Source: Streptomyces werraensis (GTDB lineage: Bacteria; Actinomycetota; Actinomycetes; Streptomycetales; Streptomycetaceae). Taken from it: DNA of 64,000 nt. Shown one piece after another: positions 41,010-51,541 of the stretch. The position numbers and the translations under genes are program-made. Below the pieces are notes generated by a model that saw only the letters and a list, made by a program, of their open reading frames with translations, was not told where the DNA came from and did not search any database. The number at the start of each line of letters is the position of its first letter. Position 1 is the first letter of the stretch. Where the stretch lies: positions 62,001 through 126,000 of the forward strand of contig BNBX01000010.1 in the NCBI GenBank assembly GCA_014656175.1. The letters are read 5' to 3'.

Positions 41010-41543
41010 ATGCTCACGACCCTGAACACCGCCTATTCAGATACGCGCGCCGCCGATCTCGCCTGGGCTCTGGGCCGCGAGCCGCTTCCGGCGCTGGCCA
41101 CCCTCGACCTCGAATTCCAGGGCGCGCAGCTTCAGTTGCGACTGCTCGGCGCCTCCCACCAGGTGCTGCTGGAGGAGGAGCGGGGCCTCTGCTCGGAAAC
41201 GGTGGCGTGCATCCCGGGCAGCAGCACGCCGCTCCCGCTCGGCGTGGCCAAGCGGGTGGACGACTGGGAGTACGAGTTCGCCGCCCGGGTCGAAGTGCTC
41301 CCACCGGGCGCCTTCGCCGGCCGGGCGCAGGAACTGCTCGCCCTGGTCTGCGACCACCCGCAGGGCCTGGCCGGAGTCTTCCCCGGGAGCCCGCACGCGT
41401 TCACCGCGATGCTCGCCCACAGCCACGAGGGCCAGTTCCACTGGCGCACCTGGCACGCCTACCCGCAGGACGGCCAGCTCGTGGCCACCCGGACCCGGGT
41501 CGGAGCGCGTGTCGCCGCCCACGCCGGGGCCGTGCCGGCGTAA
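41010..41543 (+). CDS. DUF2617 family protein
   Basis: The protein has 177 residues from the ATG at 41010. Its features are TRAADLAWALGREPLPALAT, LLGASHQVLLEEERGLCSET and HSHEGQFHWRTWHAYPQDGQ, matching the actinobacterial DUF2617 family. There are no membrane segments or signal peptide. The function is unknown. It lies directly before the spermidine-synthase-like gene. Confidence 0.83.
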   Translation: MLTTLNTAYSDTRAADLAWALGREPLPALATLDLEFQGAQLQLRLLGASHQVLLEEERGLCSETVACIPGSSTPLPLGVAKRVDDWEYEFAARVEVLPPGAFAGRAQELLALVCDHPQGLAGVFPGSPHAFTAMLAHSHEGQFHWRTWHAYPQDGQLVATRTRVGARVAAHAGAVPA

Positions 41544-41602
41544 ACAAACTTCACGCGTGTGGGTGACGTTGTGCGATGAGTGCGTGACGTAACGTCCCTG
41601 GG

Positions 41603-43291
41603 ATGATCGATCGGCAGGCCCCCGCTCCGCCCGGCTCCACGCAGACCTGGGACGGGCCGGGCGGCCCCCGGGCGGACGGCCCGCGCGGCGCGGGGAGCGC
41701 GGTGCCGCTGCCCGTGCGGCAGGGCACCGGGCGGTGGCTGGTCCTCGCCGGGGTGTTCGTCTGTGCGGCGTGCGGACTGGTGTATGAGCTGGAACTCGTC
41801 GCGCTCGCCGCGTACTTGATGGGTGACTCGGTCGCCCAGACCTCCGTCGTGCTGTCCGTGATGGTCTTCGCGATGGGCATCGGCTCGCTCGCCGCGAAGC
41901 GGCTGCGGCGGCACGCGGCGGCCGGGTTCGGCGCGATCGAGGCGGCCCTCGCACTGGTCGGCGGAAGCAGCGCGATGGCGCTGTACGCGGTGTTCGCCTG
42001 GACCGGCGACTGGGGCGGGGTCTGGGCGAGCGGCCCGCGCTGTCTGCTCGTCGCGTTCTCCCTCGCCACCGGGCTGCTCATCGGCGCCGAGGTGCCCCTG
42101 CTGATGGAGCTGATCCAGCGGATCCGCCGGCAGGACGCGGGCGGCGCGGTCGCCGACCTGTCCGCCGCGGACTACGTGGGCGCGCTGGTCGGCGGACTCG
42201 CCTTCCCCTTCCTTCTCCTCCCGGTCCTGGGCCAGTTGAGGGGCGCCCTCATCACCGGCGCGGTCAACGCCGTCGTCGGCGGCGCGCTGGTCCTCGGGCT
42301 GTTCCGGCACGACCTCACCCCGCGCGCCCGCCGCCTGCTGCTCACCGCCAACATGTGCGTGCTCGCGCTGCTCGCCTCGGCGGCCGTCCTCGTCGACGAC
42401 TTCGAACGGGCCGCCCGGCACGCGCTGTACGGGCCCGACGTACGGGTCGCCGTGCACACGGACGTGCAGGAGGTGCTCCTCACCGGCGGACGGGACGGGC
42501 GGCCGCTCAACCTGTTCCTCGACGGGCGGCTGCGGGTCAGCGGACGCGACGAACTCCGGTACCACGAGGCCCTCGTGCACCCCGCGATGACCGGACGCCA
42601 CGCGCGCGTGCTGGTGCTCGGCGGCGGCGACGGGCTCGCCGCCCGCGAGGTGCTGCGCCATCCCGGCGTCCGGCGGGTCGACGTCGTCGAACTCGACGCC
42701 GGTGTGGTGCGGCTGGCCCGCACCGACCCCGCCCTGTCCCGGCTCAACGCGCACTCCCTCGACGACCCGCGCGTCCACGTGGTCACCGCCGACGCCTTCG
42801 ACTGGCTGCGGACCGCGCCCGCCGGGGCGTACGACGTCGTGGTGTCCGACCTGCCGCACCCCGGGATCACCGCCAGCACCAAGCTGTACGCCCAGGAGTT
42901 CTACGGGCTGGCCCGGCAGGCGCTCGCCCCGGGCGGGCGGCTCGTGGTGCACGGGGGCGCGGTCGCCTCCCGGCGGCGCGACTTCTGGACCCTCGACGCC
43001 ACCCTGCGCGCGGCCGGCCTGCGCACCACCGCCTACCGGGTGGGCGGACGGCAGGCCGGGTACGCCGCCGGGCCCGACCGGGGGCCCGCGGACACGGCCC
43101 CCGCCCACCGCGACTGGGGGTTCGTGCTGGCCGCCGACCGGCACACCCCGCGGCCCCGCCTCGACCCGGCCGGACCCCGGCCCCGGACGCTCACCGACGC
43201 CTCCCTCGCCGCCGACGTCCGAGCGGCGGAACGCACCCGCGTCCCCGGTCTCCCGCCGTCCACCCTGGTCCACCCCCGGTACAGCGACTGA
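41603..43291 (+). CDS. Membrane-fused spermidine synthase-like protein
   Basis: The protein has 562 residues. After a Pro-rich start, residues 40-235 form about seven membrane helices (FVCAACGLVYELELVALAAY near the first). The C-terminal half is a spermidine-synthase/methyltransferase fold: VLVLGGGDGLAAREVL, VVELDAGVVRLAR and VVVSDLPHPGI. Such fusions are widespread in actinobacteria; polyamine aminopropyl transfer is the family activity but is unproven here. Confidence 0.87.
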   Translation: MIDRQAPAPPGSTQTWDGPGGPRADGPRGAGSAVPLPVRQGTGRWLVLAGVFVCAACGLVYELELVALAAYLMGDSVAQTSVVLSVMVFAMGIGSLAAKRLRRHAAAGFGAIEAALALVGGSSAMALYAVFAWTGDWGGVWASGPRCLLVAFSLATGLLIGAEVPLLMELIQRIRRQDAGGAVADLSAADYVGALVGGLAFPFLLLPVLGQLRGALITGAVNAVVGGALVLGLFRHDLTPRARRLLLTANMCVLALLASAAVLVDDFERAARHALYGPDVRVAVHTDVQEVLLTGGRDGRPLNLFLDGRLRVSGRDELRYHEALVHPAMTGRHARVLVLGGGDGLAAREVLRHPGVRRVDVVELDAGVVRLARTDPALSRLNAHSLDDPRVHVVTADAFDWLRTAPAGAYDVVVSDLPHPGITASTKLYAQEFYGLARQALAPGGRLVVHGGAVASRRRDFWTLDATLRAAGLRTTAYRVGGRQAGYAAGPDRGPADTAPAHRDWGFVLAADRHTPRPRLDPAGPRPRTLTDASLAADVRAAERTRVPGLPPSTLVHPRYSD

Positions 43292-43353
43292 CGCGCCGCG
43301 ACTTCCCGCGGACGGGGGTGCGGGACGGCGTCGCGTGGGTAGGCTCCGCACTC

Positions 43354-44319
43354 ATGGAGCACGAGGTGTTCGTTCCGGTCGAGGCGCAGCGGCTCAGGGA
43401 GGTGCTGGACGACCCCGCGCGGGTCGCCCGGGCGGTGCCCGGGCTCCAGCACGACGCCGGTGCGGAACCCGTCACGGGGCGGCTGAAGGTACGGATCGGC
43501 GGCTCCTCCATCACCTACCGCGGGTCGGTACGGGTGTCCGCGCGGGACGACGGTTCCTACTCCGTCGAGGGCGAGGCGTCCGAGGCCCGCGGCGACGGGA
43601 CGGTCCGGCTGTCCCTGCGGCTGACCCCGCGCCCCGCCGACGCCGGCACGGAGCTCGTCCTCACGGGCACCGCCACGGCGGACGGCCGCGTCACGGACCT
43701 TCCGCCGGACGCGGTCACCTCGGCGGTCACCCGCCTGCTGACCCGCTTCGCGGAGAACCTGGGAGCGGCGGCGGAGGAGACGGCGGAGCCGCCGGCCCCC
43801 CTCGAATCCCCGGAACAGCTGGCAGCCGGCGACTTCGAACCCGGCGCGACCACGGACTTCGAGACCACCCCGGAGGCCGAGGACGCACCCCCGCCACCAC
43901 CGCAACGGCCCACCGGCGAGCCGGAACCCACGTCCCCGTCGGACACCGGCGCGCAGGACGGGCCCGGCACCGTGCCCGCTCCGGAATCCGAGTCGGGACC
44001 GGCCCCCGAGCCGGACGCCCCGGACACCGGTCCCGTGCCCCCGGCCCCCGAACCCCTGGACGCGGGCTTCCCGGGCGGTGACGACGGCTCCGGTGACGAC
44101 GGCGACGACTCCCTCGCCGAGGCGGCACACGCACGGCGGACGATGATCGGGCGCAGCGCCGAGGAGGTCGACCACGCGCCCCCACGCGGCCGCTACGCCC
44201 CGGTCCCGGCCCCCCAGACGGTCACCTCCTCCACGCCCCTCCGCTGGGCGGCCCCCGCAGCGGCCCTGGCGGTCGCCTCGGCCGTGGTCGCCGTCCGGGC
44301 CCTGCGACGCCGCCGCTGA
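43354..44319 (+). CDS. CoxG/SRPBCC-domain protein with disordered linker and C-terminal membrane anchor
   Basis: The protein has 321 residues from the ATG at 43354. Residues 1-145 are a CoxG-like SRPBCC lipid-binding fold (MEHEVFVPVEAQRLREVLDD, ARAVPGLQHDAG). Residues 150-280 are Pro/Glu/Asp-rich and disordered. A single hydrophobic segment and basic end (LRWAAPAAALAVASAVVAVR) form a tail anchor. CoxG proteins recruit CO-dehydrogenase-type enzymes to membranes, but no cox genes are nearby. A TAGGCT hexamer lies 8 bp before the ATG. Confidence 0.8.
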   Translation: MEHEVFVPVEAQRLREVLDDPARVARAVPGLQHDAGAEPVTGRLKVRIGGSSITYRGSVRVSARDDGSYSVEGEASEARGDGTVRLSLRLTPRPADAGTELVLTGTATADGRVTDLPPDAVTSAVTRLLTRFAENLGAAAEETAEPPAPLESPEQLAAGDFEPGATTDFETTPEAEDAPPPPPQRPTGEPEPTSPSDTGAQDGPGTVPAPESESGPAPEPDAPDTGPVPPAPEPLDAGFPGGDDGSGDDGDDSLAEAAHARRTMIGRSAEEVDHAPPRGRYAPVPAPQTVTSSTPLRWAAPAAALAVASAVVAVRALRRRR

Positions 44320-44670
44320 CGCCGCGGAGGCGGCGCGCTGTTCCGCGCAGGCGCGCGCGACCCGGCCGCCGTGCCGGACCCCGTGCCGGAAACGCGGGTG
44401 CCGCTCGGTGCCGTGCCCGGTGCGCCGCACCGTCCCGCCCCGTGCCGGGGCACTGGGCCCAGCCCCCGAGACCGCGGCGCCCCTGCCCGAGCGGAACGCG
44501 CCGGCCCGCTCCCGTGCCGCGAGCACCAGCCCCGCGGGTCCCCGTGCCCGGGTCCTGGCCCTCCCCGCGCCGAAAGCGCGTAACCCCGCGTGGCGGAGGC
44601 GCCCGCCCGCGTCCCGCCGTCCCGCCGGAGGCGCGCCCCACGTGAGTGATCGCCCCAGTAGGGTCGAGGC
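44320..44670. other. 351-bp very GC-rich intergenic gap
   Basis: I see no gene here: the open frames on both strands are shadows of extreme GC content. A TAGGGT hexamer at 44659-44664 lies six bases before the aldose-epimerase GTG, typical of a leaderless promoter, although no matching -35 is evident. Several short CG-rich dyads occur without a clear terminator. Confidence 0.5.
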
Positions 44671-45459
44671 GTGAGGGACGAACACATCACGCTGACCGCG
44701 GGTGACGCGGAGGTGGACGTGCTGCCGGGGAACGGCGGACGGGTCGGGGGACTGCGGCTCGGGGGTGTGGAGCTGCTGCGGCAGGGGGAGCGGTTCGGGT
44801 GCTTCCCGATGGTCCCCTGGTGCGGGCGGCTGCGCGACGGCCGGTTCCGGGACGGCGCCGCCGTACGGCAGATGCCGCTCAACGCGCCCCCGCACGCCAT
44901 CCACGGCACCGCGCGCAACGCCCCCTGGCACACCGCCCGCAGGAGCACCGACGAGGCCGTGCTGACGTACGACCTGACCGATCCGTGGCCGTACCCGGGT
45001 CGGGTCACCCAGCAGGTGTCGCTCACCGAGGACGCGCTGACGCTCACCATGAGCGTCGAGACGTACGGCTCGTCGTTCCCCGCGCAGCTCGGCTGGCACC
45101 CGTGGTTCCTGCGCAGCCTCGGCGGCGAGGACGTCACCATCGGCTTCGAGCCCGCCTGGCAGGAGGAGCGCGGCGAGGACCACCTGCCTACCGGCCGCCG
45201 CATCGACCCGGAGCCCGGCCCGTGGGACGACTGCTTCGGGATGCCCGGCGGCGTCGACGTCACCCTCACCTGGCCGGGGCAGCTCCAGCTGAAGGTGACC
45301 AGTCGCGAGGAGTGGGTCGTCGTCTACGACGAGCAGCAGGAGGCCGTCTGCGTGGAGCCGCAGACCGGGCCGCCGGACGGGCTGAACACCCACCCGCGCC
45401 TGGTCACCCCGCTGGAGCCGCTGGAGGCCTCCACGACCTGGACCTGGACCCGGCTTTAA
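44671..45459 (+). CDS. Aldose 1-epimerase family protein
   Basis: The protein has 262 residues from a GTG. It contains the galactose-mutarotase-like pattern: RFGCFPMVPWCGRLRDGRF, APPHAIHGTARN with the conserved His, FPAQLGWHPWFL with the second His, and a glutamate in AVCVEPQTGPPDGLN. It converts alpha and beta anomers of hexoses. Its stop codon is 10 bp before pyrE. Confidence 0.9.
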   Translation: MRDEHITLTAGDAEVDVLPGNGGRVGGLRLGGVELLRQGERFGCFPMVPWCGRLRDGRFRDGAAVRQMPLNAPPHAIHGTARNAPWHTARRSTDEAVLTYDLTDPWPYPGRVTQQVSLTEDALTLTMSVETYGSSFPAQLGWHPWFLRSLGGEDVTIGFEPAWQEERGEDHLPTGRRIDPEPGPWDDCFGMPGGVDVTLTWPGQLQLKVTSREEWVVVYDEQQEAVCVEPQTGPPDGLNTHPRLVTPLEPLEASTTWTWTRL

Positions 45460-45469
45460 GCTGACAGGC

Positions 45470-46018
45470 ATGACGGACACTCGCGGCGCGCTGCTGCAGC
45501 AGATCAAGGACAAGGCCGTGGTGCACGGCAAGGTGACCCTCTCCTCCGGTCTGGAGGCCGACTACTACGTCGACCTGCGCCGCATCACCCTCGACGGCGA
45601 GGCCGCCCCGCTGGTCGGGCAGGTGCTGCTGGACCTGACCGAGGAGCTGGAGTTCGACGCGGTCGGCGGGCTCACCATGGGCGCCGACCCCGTCGCCGCC
45701 GCCATGCTGCACGCCGCCGCCGCGCGCGGCCGCAGGCTGGACGCGTTCGTCGTGCGCAAGGCCGCCAAGGCGCACGGCCTGCAGCGCCGCGTGGAGGGCC
45801 CGGACATCAAGGGCCGCCGCGTGCTGGTCGTCGAGGACACCTCCACCACCGGCGGCTCCCCGCTCACCGCCGTGGAGGCCGTGCGCGAGGCCGGCGCCGA
45901 GGTCGTGGCCGTGGCGACGATCGTCGACCGGGCCACCGGCGCCGCCGAGAAGATCCGCGAGGGAGCCGGGGTGCCGTACCTGTTCGCCTACTCCAAGGAC
46001 GAACTCGGCCTGGACTGA
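45470..46018 (+). CDS. pyrE: Orotate phosphoribosyltransferase
   Basis: The protein has 182 residues. LSSGLEADYYVDLRRITLDG, VGGLTMGADPVAAAMLHAAA and the PRPP-binding motif VLVVEDTSTTGGSPLTAVE are diagnostic. It forms OMP from orotate and PRPP. It is close to the aldose-epimerase gene, and a TAAGCT hexamer seven bases before the ATG suggests an additional promoter. Confidence 0.97.
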   Translation: MTDTRGALLQQIKDKAVVHGKVTLSSGLEADYYVDLRRITLDGEAAPLVGQVLLDLTEELEFDAVGGLTMGADPVAAAMLHAAAARGRRLDAFVVRKAAKAHGLQRRVEGPDIKGRRVLVVEDTSTTGGSPLTAVEAVREAGAEVVAVATIVDRATGAAEKIREGAGVPYLFAYSKDELGLD

Positions 46019-46166
46019 CCGGCCCCGCCTTCCACAGGGCGGACGGCGGGATGGACGTTCCGGCCGAGTCTGGAAGGATGTGACCGACAATGACGTCGCA
46101 TCCAAGGTTCCAGGTCAGGGCCGACAGTACGCAGCACCCCACACCGCACTCTTAAGGAGCGGACAG

Positions 46167-47198
<1,032 letters not shown>

Positions 47199-47234
47199 CC
47201 CGCCCCGAGCGACCCGCACGCTCGCACACGGAAC

Positions 47235-47262
47235 AGCCCGGCACCTGCCCAGGTGCCGGGCT
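47235..47262 (+). terminator. fba terminator
   Basis: Perfect 12-bp arms AGCCCGGCACCT (47235-47246) and AGGTGCCGGGCT (47251-47262) with a GCCC loop are followed by CTTCC. It lies just before the MFS gene, whose TATGCT hexamer (47269-47274) is six bases from its ATG. Confidence 0.87.
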
Positions 47263-47280
47263 CTTCCGTATGCTCCCGGT

Positions 47281-48750
47281 ATGCCCGATGTCCGGCTGGC
47301 GTCCCCCCAGGGCAGGTGGATCCTGTTCACCACGGTCCTCGGCTCCGGCATGGCCCTGCTCGACTCGACCGTCGTCAACGTCGCCCTGCCGCGCATCGGC
47401 GAGGACCTCGACGCCGACCTCGCCGCGCTCCAGTGGACCGTCAACGCCTACCTGGTCACGCTGGCCGGGCTGATCCTGCTGGGCGGGGCGCTCGGCGACC
47501 GGTACGGGCGGCGCCGGGTGTTCGTCGTCGGCGTGCTCTGGTTCGCCGCCGCCTCCCTGCTGTGCGGGATCGCGCCCGACGAGGGCGTGCTCATCGCGGC
47601 CCGGGCGCTCCAGGGCGCGGGCGGGGCGCTGCTCACCCCCGGCTCGCTCGCGCTGATCCAGGCGTCCTTCCACCCCGACGACCGGGGCCGCGCGGTCGGC
47701 CTGTGGTCCGGCTTCGGCGGCATCGGGGCGGCCGTGGGACCGTTCCTCGGCGGCTGGCTGGTGGACGGGCCCGGCTGGCGCTGGGTGTTCCTGATCAACG
47801 TGCCGCTCGCCCTGCTGTGCGCCCCGGTCGCCGTGCGCCATGTGCCGGAGTCGTCGGGCACCAGGGCGGAGGGACGTTTCGACGTGTTCGGCGCGGCACT
47901 CGGCGCGGTCGCCCTCGCGCTGGTGACGTACGCGCTGATCGGGGCCGGCGACGGCTCGCCGCTGGTCGTCGTGTCGGCGGTGGCGGGGCTCGCCGCCGCC
48001 GTCGGCTTCGTGCTGGTGGAGAAGCGGCGGCCGGGCCCGATGATGCCGCTGGAGATCTTCTCCTCACGCCAGTTCTCGGCGGTCAACGGCGTCACCCTGT
48101 GCGTGTACGCGGCGTTCGGCGGGTTCTTCTTCCTCGCCGCGCTCCAGCTCCAGGTCGTCGTCGGCTGGTCCGCCCTCGCCGCCGGCACCGCGCTGCTGCC
48201 GACGACCGCCCTCATGCTGCTGCTCTCCGCCCGCTCGGGCGAGCTGGCCGACCGGATCGGCCCGCGCCTGCCCCTCACCGTCGGCCCGCTGCTGTCCGCC
48301 GCCGGGGTGCTGCTGATGCTGCGGGTCGGACCGGGAGCCTCGTACGCCGCCGACGTGCTGCCCGCGCTGCTCGTGCTGGGCCTCGGCATGGTCACCCTCG
48401 TCGCGCCGCTCACGGCGTCCGTGCTGGCCTCCGTGGACACCTCGCGGGCGGGCCTGGCCAGCGGGGTCAACAACGCGGCCGCCCGCGCCGCGGGGCTGCT
48501 GGCGGTGGCCGCGCTGCCGCTGCTCGCCGGGATGGGCCAGGAGACGTTCCGGCAGCCGGAGCGGTTCGACGCCGCGTTCGACCGGGCGATGCTGCTGTGC
48601 GCGGGCGTCCTGGTGATCGGCGCGCTCCTCGCCGCGGCCACCGTGCGCCGGCCCGCGCCGGGCTGCCGGCGCCCCGAGTGCCGTACCCACGGCAGTGTGG
48701 CCGTGCCCCCGCTGGAGGCGGACCCGCGCCGGGGCAGCAGCATCGCCTGA
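47281..48750 (+). CDS. MFS transporter, DHA2/EmrB-QacA type
   Basis: The protein has 489 residues with about 14 membrane helices. Motif C-like and family segments are present: MALLDSTVVNVALPRIGEDL, LQWTVNAYLVTLAGLILLGG, LGDRYGRRRVFVVGV (motif A) and GGALLTPGSLALIQASF. It probably exports drugs or metabolites by proton antiport; the substrate is unknown. No regulator gene is adjacent. Confidence 0.92.
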   Translation: MPDVRLASPQGRWILFTTVLGSGMALLDSTVVNVALPRIGEDLDADLAALQWTVNAYLVTLAGLILLGGALGDRYGRRRVFVVGVLWFAAASLLCGIAPDEGVLIAARALQGAGGALLTPGSLALIQASFHPDDRGRAVGLWSGFGGIGAAVGPFLGGWLVDGPGWRWVFLINVPLALLCAPVAVRHVPESSGTRAEGRFDVFGAALGAVALALVTYALIGAGDGSPLVVVSAVAGLAAAVGFVLVEKRRPGPMMPLEIFSSRQFSAVNGVTLCVYAAFGGFFFLAALQLQVVVGWSALAAGTALLPTTALMLLLSARSGELADRIGPRLPLTVGPLLSAAGVLLMLRVGPGASYAADVLPALLVLGLGMVTLVAPLTASVLASVDTSRAGLASGVNNAAARAAGLLAVAALPLLAGMGQETFRQPERFDAAFDRAMLLCAGVLVIGALLAAATVRRPAPGCRRPECRTHGSVAVPPLEADPRRGSSIA

Positions 48751-48767
48751 TGTACGAGACTGGACCC

Positions 48768-49181
48768 ATGTCCATTCACGAGAACCTCCTCGGGGGCCCG
48801 CCCCCGACCCACCTCCCCGACGACCCCGAGCCGCGCGAGCTGCTGGCGTCCGGCGCCACCCCCGCCGAGGTCGCCGGCCGGTACCCCACCTCCTCGCTGG
48901 CCTGGGCGCGGCTCGCCGACGAGGCGTTCGAGCGGGACAGCGTCGTCGAGTCCTACGCGTACGCCCGTACGGGCTACCACCGCGGTCTGGACGCGCTGCG
49001 CCGCAACGGCTGGAAGGGCCACGGCCCCGTGCCGTGGGAGCACGAGCCGAACCGCGGCTTCCTGCGCGCCCTGCACGCCCTGGCCCGCGCCGCGCAGGCG
49101 ATCGGCGAGCAGGAGGAGTACGAGCGCTGCAGCCAGTTCCTGAAGGACTCCTCGCCCACGGCGGCCCAGGTCCTCGGCTGA
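48768..49181 (+). CDS. DUF3151 family protein
   Basis: The protein has 137 residues from the ATG at 48768. Motifs: SIHENLLGGPPPTHLPDDPE, ESYAYARTGYHRGLDALRRN and GWKGHGPVPWEHEPNRGFLR, the conserved core of this actinobacterial family. The function is unknown. A hairpin follows at 49213-49239. Confidence 0.88.
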   Translation: MSIHENLLGGPPPTHLPDDPEPRELLASGATPAEVAGRYPTSSLAWARLADEAFERDSVVESYAYARTGYHRGLDALRRNGWKGHGPVPWEHEPNRGFLRALHALARAAQAIGEQEEYERCSQFLKDSSPTAAQVLG

Positions 49182-49212
49182 ACCGGCCGGAAAGCGGAAC
49201 GTGATCACCGCG

Positions 49213-49239
49213 AGGCCCGTCTGCCCGGCAGGCGGGCCT
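49213..49239 (+). terminator. Hairpin after the DUF3151 gene
   Basis: AGGCCCGTCTGCC pairs with GGCAGGCGGGCCT through one wobble pair; the innermost pairs would open to give a loop. It separates DUF3151 from the kynurenine genes. Confidence 0.62.
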
Positions 49240-49346
49240 TGCGGCGATGGGGGACGATTGCGCAGGATGCACCGTGGGGACCGGGGCCCCCGTGCCGGTA
49301 ACGGCAGGGGCGGACCGCTACCCGGAGAACATTTCAGGAGACAGCG

Positions 49347-50177
49347 ATGTCCCACGAGGCTCACGAGCCCGAGACCCCGCATCTCGACTTCCAGGGCACG
49401 ACGCCCTACGAGGACTACGTCAAGGCCGACGTCCTCACCCACCTCCAGCACACCCTCTCGGACGATCCCGGAGAGATGGTCTTCCTGGTCACCACCCAGG
49501 TCATGGAGCTGTGGTTCACCGTGATCGTGCACGAGTGGGAGACCGCCGCGCAGGCGCTGCGCCGGGACGACGTGCCGACCGCGCTCGACGCGCTGCGCCG
49601 CTCACGGCGCGAACTGGAGGCGCTGAACGCCTCCTGGCGGCCGCTGGCCGGGCTCACCCCGGCGCAGTTCAACTCCTACCGGAGCGCCCTCGGCGAGGGC
49701 TCCGGCTTCCAGTCGGCGATGTACCGGCGCATGGAGTTCCTGCTCGGCGACAAGTCCGCGTCGATGCTGGTCCCGCACCGGGGAGCGCCGCGGGTGCACG
49801 CCGAGCTGGAGAAGGCCCTGCACGAGCCCAGCCTGTACGACGAGGTGCTGCGGTTCCTCGCGCGGCGCGGGCACCCCGTGCCGCAGGCGGTGCTGGAGCG
49901 CGACGTGTCGCAGAAGTACGAGCCGTCGCGTGAGGTCGAGGAGATCTGGACGTCCGTCTACGCGGGCGACGAGCGGGACGAGGTGGCGCGGCTCGGCGAG
50001 GCGCTGACCGACGTCGCCGAGCTGGTGTGGCGCTGGCGCAACGACCACCTGGTCGCCACCCGCCGGGCCATGGGGGCCAAGACCGGAACAGGAGGCTCCG
50101 CCGGAGTGGCGTGGCTGGAGAAGCGGGCGCAGAAGAGCGTCTTCCCCGAGCTGTGGACGGCGCGGTCCTATGTCTGA
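49347..50177 (+). CDS. kynA: Tryptophan 2,3-dioxygenase
   Basis: The protein has 276 residues. Family motifs are intact: YEDYVKADVLTHLQHTLSDD, EMVFLVTTQVMELWFTVIVH and RSALGEGSGFQSAMYRRMEF, with helix-borne His residues for haem. It opens the tryptophan indole ring to N-formylkynurenine. CAGGAG lies 8 bp before the ATG. It overlaps kynU by 8 bp, so the two are translationally coupled. Confidence 0.96.
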   Translation: MSHEAHEPETPHLDFQGTTPYEDYVKADVLTHLQHTLSDDPGEMVFLVTTQVMELWFTVIVHEWETAAQALRRDDVPTALDALRRSRRELEALNASWRPLAGLTPAQFNSYRSALGEGSGFQSAMYRRMEFLLGDKSASMLVPHRGAPRVHAELEKALHEPSLYDEVLRFLARRGHPVPQAVLERDVSQKYEPSREVEEIWTSVYAGDERDEVARLGEALTDVAELVWRWRNDHLVATRRAMGAKTGTGGSAGVAWLEKRAQKSVFPELWTARSYV

Positions 50178-51381
50178 GCCGACGGAACTGACACAGAAGG
50201 CGGAGAAGCTGGACGCGGGTGACGAACTCGCCTCCAAGCGCGCGGAGTTCGTCCTCGACGGGCCCGAGGGCGCGGTCTACCTGGACGGCAACTCGCTGGG
50301 CGCGCTGCCCGTCGCCGTGCCCGGCCGGGTCGCGGACGTGGTCGGCCGCCAGTGGGGCGAGATGCGTATCCGCTCCTGGACGGAGAGCGGCTGGTGGACG
50401 GCGCCGGAGCGGATCGGCGACCGGATCGCCCCGCTGGTCGGCGCGGCGGCAGGCCAGATCGTGGTGGGCGACTCCACCAGCGTCAACGTGTTCAAGGCGC
50501 TGGTCGGCGCGGTGCGGCTGGCCCAGGAGACCGGCCCCGGCCGGGACGAGATCCTGGTCGACGCGACCACGTTCCCGACGGACGGGTACATCGCCGGGTC
50601 GGCGGCCCGCATGACCGGCTGCGCGCTGCGTCCCGTGGAGCCCTCGGAGGTGCCGGGCGCGCTCGGGGAGCGCACCGCCGCCGTGCTGCTCAACCACGTG
50701 GACTACCGCACCGGCCGGCTGCACGACCTGCCGTCGCTCACGGCGGCCGTGCACGCGGCGGGCGCGTACGCCGTCTGGGACCTGTGCCACAGCGCGGGCG
50801 CCCTGCCGGTCGGCCTGGACGCGCACGGCGTGGACCTGGCCGTCGGCTGCACCTACAAGTACCTCAACGGCGGCCCCGGTTCGCCCGCCTACCTGTACGT
50901 GCGGGCGGACCTCCAGGACCGCTTCGACTCCCCGCTGCCCGGCTGGAACTCCCACGCGGAACCCTTCGGGATGCGCTCCGTGTACACGCCCGCCGAGGGC
51001 GCGGTGCGCGGGCGGGTCGGCACCCCCGACATCCTCTCCATGCTCGCCCTGGAGGCGGCGCTCGAGGTGTGGGACGGAGTGACGGTCGAGACGGTCCGCG
51101 CCAAGTCCCTCGCTCTGACCGACTTCTTCCTGGAGTGCGTCGGGGAGTACGTCCCCGAGGGCCGCGTGGAGTGCCTGACCCCGCTGCCGCACGCGGAACG
51201 GGGCAGCCAGGTCGCCCTGCGCTGCGCCGACGCGGGACCGGTGATGCGGCGGCTCATCGACCGGGGCGTGGTCGGCGACTTCCGCCACCCGGACGTGCTC
51301 CGCTTCGGCTTCACCCCGCTCTACGTCGGTTTCGCCGACGTGGAGCGGGCGGCGCGGGTGCTCGCCGAGGAGCTGCGCTAG
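50170..51381 (+). CDS. kynU: Kynureninase
   Basis: The protein has 403 residues. YLDGNSLGALPVAVPGRV, VWDLCHSAGALPVGLDAHGV (PLP aspartate region) and the PLP lysine in GCTYKYLNGGPGSPAYLYV identify the enzyme. It cleaves kynurenine to anthranilate and alanine. No kynurenine 3-monooxygenase gene is present in the window, so the local route ends at anthranilate. A terminator follows. Confidence 0.95.
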   Translation: MSEPTELTQKAEKLDAGDELASKRAEFVLDGPEGAVYLDGNSLGALPVAVPGRVADVVGRQWGEMRIRSWTESGWWTAPERIGDRIAPLVGAAAGQIVVGDSTSVNVFKALVGAVRLAQETGPGRDEILVDATTFPTDGYIAGSAARMTGCALRPVEPSEVPGALGERTAAVLLNHVDYRTGRLHDLPSLTAAVHAAGAYAVWDLCHSAGALPVGLDAHGVDLAVGCTYKYLNGGPGSPAYLYVRADLQDRFDSPLPGWNSHAEPFGMRSVYTPAEGAVRGRVGTPDILSMLALEAALEVWDGVTVETVRAKSLALTDFFLECVGEYVPEGRVECLTPLPHAERGSQVALRCADAGPVMRRLIDRGVVGDFRHPDVLRFGFTPLYVGFADVERAARVLAEELR

Positions 51382-51385
51382 ACGG

Positions 51386-51417
51386 ACGGGGCCGGGACGG
51401 CCGTGTCCCGGCCCCGT
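51386..51417 (+). terminator. Terminator after kynU
   Basis: Perfect 13-bp arms ACGGGGCCGGGAC (51386-51398) and GTCCCGGCCCCGT (51405-51417) with a six-base loop lie five bases after the stop codon. The formamidase-like gene 160 bp further on must therefore have its own promoter. Confidence 0.85.
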
Positions 51418-51541
51418 TCCCGCCGGTCAGGCGGGGCCTCCCGGTGAGAGGGGCGGGCGAAGTGCTGGTACCGTCCCGCCCGAACGGCCGCGTACACGCC
51501 CGGTCCGGTCGAACCACGTTGTATCGCTGAGAGGTTGGAGC

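Noticed and set aside
44222..44641. Open frames in the 44.3-44.7 kb gap
   Set aside because: Several frames are open on both strands because of extreme GC content; none has a ribosome-binding site or recognisable domain.
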